Shown: positions 1-6,115 of the stretch, piece by piece
How the letters are laid out: every line of letters begins with the position of its first letter
Position numbering within the stretch: position 1 is the stretch's first letter
Origin: JAZDMK01 sp043800975
GTDB taxonomy: Bacteria; Bacteroidota; Bacteroidia; Bacteroidales; JAHJDW01
Direction: 5' to 3'
Length of the DNA stretch: 7,190 nt
Assembly: GCA_043800975.1 (NCBI GenBank)
Contig: JAZDMK010000294.1
Span: forward strand, 1-7,190
Notes under the pieces: model-generated
The model's database searches: none
Told to the model about the DNA's origin: nothing
What the model saw: only the letters and a program-made list of their open reading frames with translations
Made by a program: the position numbers and the translations under genes

Positions 1-2
1 GG

Positions 3-305
3 AAACTGATGCTTGATAAATTTGTCGATATTATTAAAAACAAAGATTCGATAACCTGTGTTATTTCAGGTCATACCGACAATGTTCCCATTTCAACAGA
101 TAAATTTCCTACAAACTGGGAACTATCTTCCGGCCGCGCACTTTCTGTGGTTCACTACCTGATTTCAAAAGGAGTTGATCCAACGGTATTAAGAGGTGAA
201 GCCTTCGGTGAATATCATCCCGTATCACCCAACGATACCGATGCAGGTCGTAGCATGAACCGCCGCATTGAACTCACGATTGTGAATGCTAAGAAAAAGA
301 AGTGA
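3..305 (+). CDS. OmpA/MotB-type C-terminal peptidoglycan-binding domain protein (5' truncated)
   Basis: The reading frame is open to the left edge, so the true start lies outside the window; the first in-window ATG (position 9) is probably internal. About 100 residues remain and they make up most of an OmpA-like domain. GHTDNVPI is followed by a segment rich in conserved positions (NWELSSGRA, then VVHYLISKGVD), and the domain ends with NDTDAGRSMNRRIELTIV. In this family the Asp of GHTD and the Arg of NRRIE bind diaminopimelate of peptidoglycan, so the protein probably tethers an envelope component to the cell wall. GHTDNVPI resembles the MotB-like branch, but without the N-terminus a motor role cannot be claimed; Bacteroidota carry many such domains on lipoproteins and barrels. 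The C-terminus ends in a run of lysines. A hairpin follows 12 nt after the stop. Confidence 0.85.
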   Translation, partial: KLMLDKFVDIIKNKDSITCVISGHTDNVPISTDKFPTNWELSSGRALSVVHYLISKGVDPTVLRGEAFGEYHPVSPNDTDAGRSMNRRIELTIVNAKKKK

Positions 306-605
306 GTGATTAACATTTGCCTGCTGCGCAGGCAGTGATGTTGGATGTCCCTGTACGAAAGGCGTTCAGCCGGGTGGGGATGCCGGATTTCAAGGAGACG
401 GAAGACCGAAAAGCAAGCAGTAGCTGTTTCATTTCGTTTAGGCTCGAAGACCGAAGCTGGAAGCCCGAAATGGAAATCTTTCGCACAAGCCAGCCCCTTC
501 TGGAAGTGGATGTCGGGTGACCGATATGGAAGCCCATCGCTTCCGGATACTCAATCCAGTCACATCGGGACGGACTATCGGTAACAACGAAAAGAAAAAG
601 ACAAT
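306..605. repeat. Gene-free, repeat-like GC-richer stretch
   Basis: No frame here looks like a real protein. The frames that are open are Arg/Ser/Trp-rich, overlap one another on both strands, and lack recognisable domains. Seen directly: two near-identical segments containing GAAGACCGAA (about 400-410 and 447-457); a hairpin of GGAAGC (528-533) with GCTTCC (539-544) and a 5-nt loop; and a weaker stem of ATGTCGG with CCGATAT around GTGA (about 510-527). The base composition is clearly richer in G+C than the adjacent intergenic DNA. From memory, similar text recurs between genes of Bacteroidota genomes, which would make this an interspersed repeat, but I could not check copy number. Confidence 0.4.
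316..336 (+). terminator. Hairpin just after the OmpA-domain gene (weak terminator candidate)
   Basis: TGCCTG (318-323) and CAGGCA (329-334) form a perfect 6-bp stem around a 5-nt loop, starting 12 nt after the TGA. A G-T pair can extend it by one. No T-run follows on either strand, so it lacks the second half of an intrinsic terminator. It may be a processing or pausing hairpin, or part of the repeat-like region that begins here. Confidence 0.3.
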
Positions 606-660
606 AAAGTGCCTTTAGGTACGACCTATTCATGTTGGATACCCGATATCTATAACGAAA
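606..660. repeat. Short palindromic module of interspersed-repeat type
   Basis: The module starts with GTGCC (609-613), a TTTA loop and GGTAC (618-622), a small stem with one G-T pair. It continues into a GTTGGATA...TATCTATAAC stretch that can form a second, bulged stem. A module with a GTGCC-TTTA-GGTACGACCTATT core is familiar to me as an interspersed intergenic repeat in Bacteroidota; that part is recollection. It lies between two genes whose transcripts converge here, directly beyond the pepF terminator. Confidence 0.35.
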
Positions 661-664
661 TATC

Positions 665-690
665 AAAAAAAAAGTCCGCCGCAGCGGACT
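665..690 (-). terminator. Rho-independent terminator of the oligoendopeptidase gene
   Basis: Read on the minus strand, a 7-bp perfect stem, AGTCCGC with GCGGACT (690-684 and 679-673), closes a TGCG tetraloop and is followed directly by eight or nine T residues (A-tract at 665-673 on the plus strand). It lies about 40 nt past the TGA at 730-732. Stem, loop and U-tract are all textbook, so this is the best-supported terminator in the window. Confidence 0.88.
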
Positions 691-704
691 CTTCGTATAG
701 TTCA

Positions 705-732
705 AAAATCGTAAATCGTAAATCAAAAATCA
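705..732. repeat. Short GATTT-type direct repeats at the 3' end of pepF
   Basis: AATCGTA occurs twice in tandem and is followed by AATCAAAAATC, giving on the minus strand a run of GATTTACGATTTACG-like units between the stop codon and the terminator. A related string, with GATTTTGG then GATTTTTGATTT, occurs at about 6075-6093 after the yjbQ stop. These are low-complexity 3'-flanking repeats without an assigned role. Confidence 0.4.
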
Positions 733-2649
733 CTTCAGCTTTCCCTGTTTCTTCAAACTCTCTACAATTTTTTCCATTTCACCAACCAGACGGTCGAACT
801 GACGGAAAGCAGCATCGTATGGTGATGCAGTAGTCATATCAACGCCCGCTTTTTTCAATAATGCAATCGGATAATCGCTGCCGCCGGAACTAATCAGTCC
901 AAGATATTTTTCTTTATAGCCCGCAGTGCCGGTTGTTACATATTCACTCAAAGCAAGCGAAGCTATGATACCGGTGCTGTACTGGAACACATAAAAATTT
1001 CTGTAAAAATGAGGAACTATACTCCAGCCCACTGCGAAATGATCTGCTACGCGAACTACATTTTTATCATGTCCGTAATAATCGCGAACACAGCGCAGGT
1101 ATTCCTTATCAAGCCATTCAGCAGTCAGTGTTTTTCCTTCTTCCACTCTTTTGTGCATGTTCAGTTCAAACTCAGCAAACATCGTCTGGTGATATAAAGT
1201 AGCACGCAGTTGTTCCAGATAACTGTCAATTAAAAAAAGTTTGAACATTTCATCATTGCTGTTTTTCAGCAAATAATTCATCAGCAGATTTTCATTGGAG
1301 GTTGATGCAATTTCAGCAAGGAAAGTAGGGTAGCCGGAATCAAGATACGATTGTTTTTTACTGCTGAAGAATGTATGCATCGAATGTCCCAGCTCATGAG
1401 CAAGCGTTGAGACATCATCATAACGACCTTTGAAATTCATTTTAACATACGGATGAACGCCATAAACTCCGGATGAAAACGCACCGCTTTCTTTTCCTTT
1501 GTTGGGATAAATATCTACCCAGCGGTTAGTAAGGCCCATTGTTAAAGCATCTCCGTATTCTTTGCCCAGCGGAAGCATAGCCTGAATCACAAGTTTCACG
1601 GCTTCATCATACGTATACTTTTGTTCAACGGCAGTAACGGATGATGCTGTGATGTCTTCGTAATTCAAAGTATCCAGACCCAGCAATTTTTTCTTCAATG
1701 CATAATAGCGATGAAGCGGGGAAAGGTTTTCGCGTACTTTTGAAATCAGGTTTGTGTATACAGTTGTAGGAATACTGTCGCCGAAAAGCCGTGCAGAAAG
1801 ACAATCGTCAAACTTATTTACTTTCGCCGAAAACAAATGTTGTTTCATTGCAGCAGTAAGTAATATCGCCTGTGTATTTTCGAATTTTTTCTGATTTTTC
1901 ATGAACGCTTCTGTCACAATCTTACGATCAGCCTGAACTTTCGAAGCACGGCAGGTTTGATAATTGGCCATGTTCAGAACTACTTTCTTTCCATCCGTCA
2001 ATATCACTTCTGCGGGTGGAATTTCAAGGTCATTCAGCATTTTGGAAGCCTGTGATGGTGCACCTGCGAAAAGACCGGTCATAGAAACAATCGTTTGTTG
2101 ATCGGCAGGAAGTACGTGGTCCTTTTCGCGTAGGATGGCTTGAATTGTAAAACGGTAGGGTTTAAGAGCAGGTTCTTTTTTCAGGTATTCCGAAAACTTT
2201 TCCTGACCCATTTTTAAAACATCTTCATTCATGAACGACATTTTTGAACCGAGTTCTACAAACATCGATTGCATTTCGCCTTTCATTCCCTGAAATTGTG
2301 TATTGCCCATGTCCATGACAGCTTGCAGGTTTGCATACTGATACAGTTTTGTGCCAACCAGATCCAGCTCTTCATAAAATTTAAAGAAAGCAACAATCTT
2401 CTCCGGGCTGCTGGTCCAGTCTTTCGACATTTCTTCAACTTTCGCAAGCTGTTTTTTGAATTTTTCTTTATCTGCTTTCCATGCTTCCATATTCGGATAG
2501 ATATCATCTATCTTCCAGGTATATTCAACAGGAACCTCACTGCGTGCCTTGGTTGAGTAATCAGGAACTTCTTTTGTTTGTGCCTGCAGATACATGGGTA
2601 CGGATACGCTGAGTGCGATCACGCTTACAATTTTTTCAAGTTTGTTCAT
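730..2649 (-). CDS. pepF: Oligoendopeptidase F, M3 family zinc metallopeptidase, exported
   Basis: A 639-residue zinc endopeptidase that cleaves short peptides. The active site is plain: HELGH at residues 418-422 gives both His ligands and the catalytic Glu, and the third ligand is Glu446 in FLAEIAST. GAFSSGVYG upstream and the His/Tyr-rich HFYRNFYVFQYSTG (about 547-560) near the C-terminus are typical of PepF and form the substrate-binding wall. The preceding helical N-terminal part is the usual lid. The longest frame begins at 2673, but I start at 2649: MNKLEKIVSVIALSVSVPMY followed by LQAQ is a good type I signal peptide, and the promoter-like TACTTTTG at 2687-2694 would place the transcript start only about 10 nt ahead of the earlier ATG. 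A signal peptide implies a periplasmic enzyme, unlike the cytoplasmic PepF of Firmicutes. The gene is probably monocistronic, with its own promoter and terminator. Confidence 0.95.
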   Translation of the reverse strand: MNKLEKIVSVIALSVSVPMYLQAQTKEVPDYSTKARSEVPVEYTWKIDDIYPNMEAWKADKEKFKKQLAKVEEMSKDWTSSPEKIVAFFKFYEELDLVGTKLYQYANLQAVMDMGNTQFQGMKGEMQSMFVELGSKMSFMNEDVLKMGQEKFSEYLKKEPALKPYRFTIQAILREKDHVLPADQQTIVSMTGLFAGAPSQASKMLNDLEIPPAEVILTDGKKVVLNMANYQTCRASKVQADRKIVTEAFMKNQKKFENTQAILLTAAMKQHLFSAKVNKFDDCLSARLFGDSIPTTVYTNLISKVRENLSPLHRYYALKKKLLGLDTLNYEDITASSVTAVEQKYTYDEAVKLVIQAMLPLGKEYGDALTMGLTNRWVDIYPNKGKESGAFSSGVYGVHPYVKMNFKGRYDDVSTLAHELGHSMHTFFSSKKQSYLDSGYPTFLAEIASTSNENLLMNYLLKNSNDEMFKLFLIDSYLEQLRATLYHQTMFAEFELNMHKRVEEGKTLTAEWLDKEYLRCVRDYYGHDKNVVRVADHFAVGWSIVPHFYRNFYVFQYSTGIIASLALSEYVTTGTAGYKEKYLGLISSGGSDYPIALLKKAGVDMTTASPYDAAFRQFDRLVGEMEKIVESLKKQGKLK

Positions 2650-2686
2650 AGAATTAATGTTGTCATCAGTCATGATGAAATTTTTT

Positions 2687-2694
2687 CAAAAGTA
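2687..2694 (-). promoter_or_regulatory. Bacteroidota -7 promoter element upstream of pepF
   Basis: On the minus strand the sequence is TACTTTTG, an exact match to TAnnTTTG. It lies 37 nt before the ATG at 2649 and 13 nt before the earlier ATG at 2673. No TTG sits at the expected -33 spacing. It favours the downstream start for pepF. Confidence 0.5.
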
Positions 2695-2776
2695 GAAATG
2701 TTTTTTAATTGTCGGTAATTTATTATACAAACGTGCTGTTTTTATGCACAATCCGGATTCATCAAACAATAAGCAC

Positions 2777-4021
2777 TTATTTGGATTTCAGGATTAACCT
2801 AAGTGAGGAATCATGATTAAAATAACTCCACGCCCAGTTGATGAAGATGATCAATTTGTTTTTCACACTCAGGATTAGCATCAGATGCAGGAACATCCAT
2901 ACATACCAGGCAAGCCGACCCTGAAATTTAATGCGCGGGAGATCCACTACAGCTTTGTTCTTTCCAATGGTTGCCATAGATCCAAGATCTTTGTATTCGT
3001 ATTCTTTCAGCGGTTTGTTTTTTAAAGTACGAAAGAAATTCTTCGCAAGATTTTTTCCCTGATTGATTGCCACATTCGCTAGCTGCGGATGCCCGTTTGG
3101 ATAAAGCGGTGTTTGCATATAGGCAACATCACCGATGCAATAAATATTTTCATAACCGTCGACCTTGTTGTATCGATTTACAATCAGGCGGTTCCGAATG
3201 CATGATTCTTTGCGGATGCCTTCTATTGTATTTCCGGTAACGCCCGCTGCCCAGATTACATTGGCTGCAGAAATCTTTTCACCATTCGACAAACAAATTG
3301 TTTTTCCGTCATAACTCGACACAATGGTTTCCGTCTTGACAATCACGCCCAGCTTTTCAAGGTATTTTCGTGAAGCTTTTTTGGCAGCATCACTCATGTT
3401 GTTCAGCGTATTCTTACTGCCTTCCAGAAGAATGATCTGCAACTTTGAAAAATCAAAATGCGGAAAATCTTTGGGGAGAATTTTTTTCTTCATCTCGGCG
3501 AAGGCGCCGGAAAGTTCAACACCTGTGGGACCTGCACCCACGATGACAATGTTCAACAGTGCTTCTTTTTCTTCTTCTGTTGCGCTCATCATTTTTTCGA
3601 AACTGAGCAACAGCTGATTTCGTATTCCAATGGCTTCTTCCGTCGATTTCATGCTCAGCGCATGTTTGCCTATTTCATCATTGCCGAAATAATTTGTTTT
3701 GCATCCGGTGGCAATAATCAGGTGATCGTATTCAACAGAGCCAATGCTTGTATCCAGTGAATTTGTATCGGGATTTATTTTCGTAACATCCGCCATGCGG
3801 ATTTCAATGTTTTCGGAATCCTGAAAAATTTTCCGGAAAGGAAACGATATGCTGGAAGGATCAAGCCCCGCACTGGCCACCTGATAAAACAAAGGCTGAA
3901 ACTGATGGTGATTCTGCCGGTCGATGAGTGTAACCTTAAAATCACTTTTGTTCAAAGCCCGTGCCATTTGCAGGCCTGCAAAGCCGCCACCTACAATTAC
4001 AATCCGGTCTCCTTTGTTCAT
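2777..4021 (-). CDS. ndh: NADH:quinone oxidoreductase type II (NDH-2)
   Basis: A 414-residue FAD enzyme that passes electrons from NADH to quinone at the inner face of the cytoplasmic membrane without pumping protons. Two Rossmann motifs are visible: VGGGFAG (residues 10-16) for FAD and VGAGPTG (161-167) for NADH. The second FAD contact is IGD (296-298). The quinone-site motif AINQG (318-322) matches the family AxxQG signature. The C-terminal 45 residues are hydrophobic and Trp-rich (WYVWMFLHLMLILS, then INWAWSYF), which would anchor the protein in the membrane as in other Bacteroidota NDH-2. The ATG at 4019-4021 places the first Gly-rich motif at the usual distance from the N-terminus, so the start is secure. 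It is separated from pepF by 127 nt and that gene has its own promoter, so they are not clearly an operon. No convincing terminator follows. Confidence 0.95.
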   Translation of the reverse strand: MNKGDRIVIVGGGFAGLQMARALNKSDFKVTLIDRQNHHQFQPLFYQVASAGLDPSSISFPFRKIFQDSENIEIRMADVTKINPDTNSLDTSIGSVEYDHLIIATGCKTNYFGNDEIGKHALSMKSTEEAIGIRNQLLLSFEKMMSATEEEKEALLNIVIVGAGPTGVELSGAFAEMKKKILPKDFPHFDFSKLQIILLEGSKNTLNNMSDAAKKASRKYLEKLGVIVKTETIVSSYDGKTICLSNGEKISAANVIWAAGVTGNTIEGIRKESCIRNRLIVNRYNKVDGYENIYCIGDVAYMQTPLYPNGHPQLANVAINQGKNLAKNFFRTLKNKPLKEYEYKDLGSMATIGKNKAVVDLPRIKFQGRLAWYVWMFLHLMLILSVKNKLIIFINWAWSYFNHDSSLRLILKSK

Positions 4022-4044
4022 TTATTTTTAATTGCTTATTAAAA

Positions 4045-4052
4045 CAAATGTA
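4045..4052 (-). promoter_or_regulatory. Bacteroidota -7 promoter element upstream of ndh
   Basis: The minus-strand sequence is TACATTTG, an exact TAnnTTTG match, ending 23 nt before the ndh ATG. The implied leader is about 20 nt, A/T-rich and without a Shine-Dalgarno site, as is normal for this phylum. No clear -33 TTG is present. Confidence 0.5.
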
Positions 4053-4107
4053 AAAAAAATTGAACTGTAAAGTGGAAATATTTTTTTAGAGATGTGTTTT
4101 TTATTTC

Positions 4108-4290
4108 TCGCGAATCATCGCAGATAAAGTGCACGCAAATTAGCGCAGATAAATACAATGGCTAGATCATAGTCTGTTTTTTTAACCGCAACCGAACCAC
4201 AAAGTGGTGAGTTCACGAGTACATTTGAGATAATTTTATGAACGAGTAAAGATGCAAAGTAAATGTACGCAAAGCACGCAAAGATGGTTC
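4108..4290. repeat. Two degenerate intergenic repeat types (GCAGATAAA and ACGCAAAG)
   Basis: The first part contains CGCGAATCATCGCAGATAAA, then GCACGCAAATTAGCGCAGAT, so the CGCAGATAAA word occurs twice about 24 nt apart. The second part starts near 4184 with ACCGCAACCGAACCAC and ends with ACGCAAAGCACGCAAAGATG, again two copies of a short word. An 8-bp inverted repeat, GTACATTT (4219-4226) with AAATGTAC (4261-4268), and a small hairpin, ACCAC-AAA-GTGGT (4196-4208), are embedded. Degenerate strings like these are familiar from gaps between genes in Bacteroidota. No reading frame or RNA gene is apparent in 4053-4306. Confidence 0.45.
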
Positions 4291-4304
4291 ACTTATACTA
4301 AGTG
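4290..4304 (-). terminator. Hairpin after the Omp28-like gene (weak terminator candidate)
   Basis: CACTTA (4290-4295) and TAAGTG (4299-4304) form a perfect 6-bp A/T-rich stem with a 3-nt loop, two nucleotides after the TAA at 4307-4309. No T-run follows on the minus strand, so termination here is uncertain. Confidence 0.3.
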
Positions 4305-4306
4305 TA

Positions 4307-5161
4307 TTAAGGAATCACTTTTATCTCTTCCGCCTGAATGATTTCGTAATCTGATTTACGATAAATAAAAGCTACAACGCTGCAAAACTTTTCTCTCCAC
4401 TCAGTGTTAAGTGTTAAAGAATAATTTTTTATCAAATGATGTCCGGGAGCGCTGTTGCCTGAAACCAGTGTGTCACCCCAGCTTCCGTTAAACGAGCCAC
4501 GAAGTACATCATGATGGACATAATCATAGATGATAGGAATAGCACCTAAATTGGGATCAGAATTTTTCTGTGGCTTTACGATACTATCTTCTTTTATATA
4601 GACGCCTAACATGTATGTGTCACTTAAATTAGTCAGAAAATTGGCATCCACTTCTACCTGAAGATTTCGGGTTGAAGCATTATATGTGGGTGTAAGTTTT
4701 AAATTTACGTTGGGAGCTTTATGCAATTCTGTAATTACAATGGATCCCATGCTATAGGGGCTGATAATGTGATTTGAATTAAAACCTGTTCTGTTTACCA
4801 TACAATTTGGGTTACCCTCCATTCCAACACCGAAAAAATTGTCAAGTTCAGTTCCAACGGAAGTATTGAAATCATATGTGAAATCTCCAAAAACATCAAC
4901 TGTAGCATAAAAACCCGCATGAATAGTAAGAACAACTAGGCTGTCACCATATAGTGCTTTTAAGTTCTGAATAATATAGTTTCCTGTTGGGCAGTTTGGA
5001 CATTTATGTCCTACATATATTTCAAGAAATGTTTTCCTGATTTTTACTTCAGTAGTAGGGCTTTCAGTAGGGGTTTGCTCAGTTTTTTCAACTTTATCAC
5101 AGGATGACAAATACAAAAAAGAAGAAGAAATGAGCAATATGATTAGATAGGCTTTTTTCAT
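4307..5161 (-). CDS. Omp28-like outer-membrane lipoprotein with thioredoxin-like CPNC motif
   Basis: The 284-residue product starts with a lipoprotein signal: MKKAYLIILLISSSF, then LYLSSC with the lipobox Cys at 21, followed by a polar Thr/Glu/Pro-rich linker (22-43). Next come FLEIYVGHKCPNCPTG (45-60), which is the opening of Omp28-type proteins, and a hydrophobic strand LVVLTIHAGFY. The Cys54-Pro-Asn-Cys57 pair and GNPNCMVNR, with a candidate cis-Pro at 118, suggest a thioredoxin-like fold; the remaining half is beta-rich. Redox activity is not proven and the native function of Omp28 relatives is unclear. I start at 5161, not at the ATG at 5260. The extra 33 residues would precede an intact signal peptide, would be encoded partly by a repeat element, and would lie upstream of the TATATTTG promoter match. 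Confidence 0.82.
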   Translation of the reverse strand: MKKAYLIILLISSSFLYLSSCDKVEKTEQTPTESPTTEVKIRKTFLEIYVGHKCPNCPTGNYIIQNLKALYGDSLVVLTIHAGFYATVDVFGDFTYDFNTSVGTELDNFFGVGMEGNPNCMVNRTGFNSNHIISPYSMGSIVITELHKAPNVNLKLTPTYNASTRNLQVEVDANFLTNLSDTYMLGVYIKEDSIVKPQKNSDPNLGAIPIIYDYVHHDVLRGSFNGSWGDTLVSGNSAPGHHLIKNYSLTLNTEWREKFCSVVAFIYRKSDYEIIQAEEIKVIP

Positions 5162-5178
5162 AAAGCGGGAGTTGTGGG

Positions 5179-5202
5179 TATTTGAAAAGAATTTCAAATA
5201 TA
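5179..5202 (-). promoter_or_regulatory. Promoter of the Omp28-like gene overlapped by a 9-bp inverted repeat
   Basis: TATATTTG (minus strand, 5202-5195) is an exact TAnnTTTG match 33 nt before the ATG. A perfect 9-bp inverted repeat, TATTTGAAA (5179-5187) and TTTCAAATA (5192-5200) around a 4-nt AGAA centre, covers the -7 element and the expected transcript start. This position fits a repressor operator; it could also be chance in A/T-rich DNA. Confidence 0.45.
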
Positions 5203-5263
5203 ATAAATAAAATGCATTATTGGTGATAATAATGTTTAAATCTCCCCTCGCACTGGCCATGTT

Positions 5264-5285
5264 GCGCGGCGGCCCATCGCCGCGC
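5264..5285. repeat. 8-bp GC-only inverted repeat
   Basis: GCGCGGCG (5264-5271) and CGCCGCGC (5278-5285) are perfectly complementary around a 6-nt loop. No T-run follows on either strand, so it is not a standard terminator. It forms the left end of a run of three palindromes reaching 5485 and is far richer in G+C than the flanking DNA. Confidence 0.7.
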
Positions 5286-5289
5286 TAAT

Positions 5290-5326
5290 TCCACCTTTTC
5301 TTTGCATTGCCCAAAGAAAAGGTGGA
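5290..5326. repeat. 15-bp perfect inverted repeat
   Basis: TCCACCTTTTCTTTG (5290-5304) and CAAAGAAAAGGTGGA (5312-5326) match perfectly, separated by 7 nt (CATTGCC). This is far longer than expected by chance. It lies between a divergently transcribed pair and belongs to the palindromic block described below. A run of AAAAG follows on the plus strand, not T, so termination is not the obvious role. Confidence 0.85.
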
Positions 5327-5342
5327 GCCAAAAGAAACTCTA

Positions 5343-5485
5343 GCGCTGTCAAGCCTGCTCGTGAAAACTACATTGCGTTCTGTCCCGAAAAAAAACTCCT
5401 CACTTCGTTCGTCAAACACTTTTTTCTTAGCACCAGCCTGCGCTGCAAACGCAACTTGTTTTCTATCTTGCAGGCTTGAATGCGC
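5343..5485. repeat. Long nested inverted-repeat element (interrupted hairpin)
   Basis: Five sets of complementary arms nest in order: GCGC 5343-5346 with 5482-5485; TCAAGCCTGC 5349-5358 with GCAGGCTTGA 5470-5479; GAAAAC 5363-5368 with GTTTTC 5458-5463; TTGCGTT 5373-5379 with AACGCAA 5448-5454; GAAAAAA 5387-5393 with TTTTTTC 5420-5426. That is 34 possible pairs in one arm, broken by small internal loops, with a larger asymmetry before the innermost arm. The reading frames that cross it are in-frame noise, rich in Ser, Arg and Cys. It probably is a non-coding interspersed element, and the less structured DNA to about 5625 may belong to it. No transposase or reverse transcriptase is nearby. Confidence 0.6.
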
Positions 5486-5656
5486 GTCCTAAATTCTGGT
5501 TGTTTTTCAATTGGCAGACAAATAAAACTTATACGCGACTCCACCCTTGCTGCTCCGAGAAGTCCGCTGTGGAAGATCGACTCTGTGTTTTTTGGATCGT
5601 GTGTATGCTGCAAATACAAAGTAAAAATCATTATTATTGCAATAAAATATGTAACA

Positions 5657-6070
5657 ATGAAATCCTTCCGCAAAGAACTTTGGTTCAACACCGAAAAACG
5701 AATGCAGCTCATTCACATCACGCACGAAGTGGAAAAAGCCATTGCTGAAAGCGGCATACGCGAAGGGCTGTGTCTGGTGAATGCTATGCACATCACTGCC
5801 AGTGTATTTATCAACGACAATGAAGGCGGACTGCATATGGATTACATGGAGTGGCTTGAAAAGCTCGCTCCCTATAGCCGCGATGGATACAACCACAACG
5901 TAGGTGAAGACAACGGCGATGCCCATTTAAAACGACAGATCATGGGACGCGAAGTAGTGATTGCCATCACGAACGGGAAGATGGATCTGGGTCCCTGGGA
6001 AGCCGTGTTCTACGGTGAGTTCGACGGAAGAAGGAAGAAACGGGTGCTGGTAAAAATTATTGGAGAGTAG
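5657..6070 (+). CDS. yjbQ: YjbQ/UPF0047 family protein (secondary thiamine-phosphate synthase type)
   Basis: The 137-residue product has the full length of this single-domain family. Landmarks in order are HITASVFINDNE with His45, YNHNVGEDNGDAHLKR with His80 and His90, then GPWEAVFYGEFDGRRKKRVL running to the C-terminus. The three His are the likely metal or active-site residues. Members of the family can weakly replace thiamine-phosphate synthase in a test setting; their main cellular role is unknown, and no thiamine gene is in this window. The frame stays open upstream to an ATG at 5480, but those 59 extra residues are encoded by repeat-like DNA and have no counterpart in the family, so I use the ATG at 5657. 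No strong ribosome site is present. The best promoter candidate nearby, TATTATTG at 5632-5639, has one mismatch to TAnnTTTG. Confidence 0.92.
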   Translation: MKSFRKELWFNTEKRMQLIHITHEVEKAIAESGIREGLCLVNAMHITASVFINDNEGGLHMDYMEWLEKLAPYSRDGYNHNVGEDNGDAHLKRQIMGREVVIAITNGKMDLGPWEAVFYGEFDGRRKKRVLVKIIGE

Positions 6071-6115
6071 AAAAAGATTTTGGATTTTTGATTTCGACCG
6101 TTGGTAGAAAGAGTA

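Noticed and set aside
310..726. 138-codon open frame on the minus strand
   Set aside because: It runs through the pepF terminator and the repeat-like region, has no recognisable domain, is rich in Arg and Ser, and is overlapped by equally open frames on the other strand.
2733..2749. GTGC/GCAC hairpin as terminator of ndh
   Set aside because: Only 4 bp with a 9-nt loop and no T-run directly after it on the minus strand.
3458..3760. 100-codon plus-strand frame inside ndh
   Set aside because: Antisense shadow of a strongly supported gene; His- and Phe-rich composition typical of reversed coding DNA.
5162..5260. N-terminal extension of the Omp28-like protein to the ATG at 5260
   Set aside because: It would precede an intact lipoprotein signal peptide and spans the promoter; its beginning is inside a repeat.
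5343..5485. Retron-type non-coding RNA
   Set aside because: A long nested hairpin alone is not enough; there is no reverse transcriptase in the window and no typical arrangement of the flanking repeats.
5480..5656. N-terminal extension of yjbQ to the ATG at 5480
   Set aside because: The 59 extra residues are Cys- and Ile-rich, come from repeat-like DNA and have no counterpart in the roughly 138-residue family.
5368..5712. 114-codon minus-strand frame and overlapping plus-strand frames in the palindromic element
   Set aside because: They are by-products of the repeat; they overlap yjbQ or its leader, show no domain and lie across the nested palindrome.
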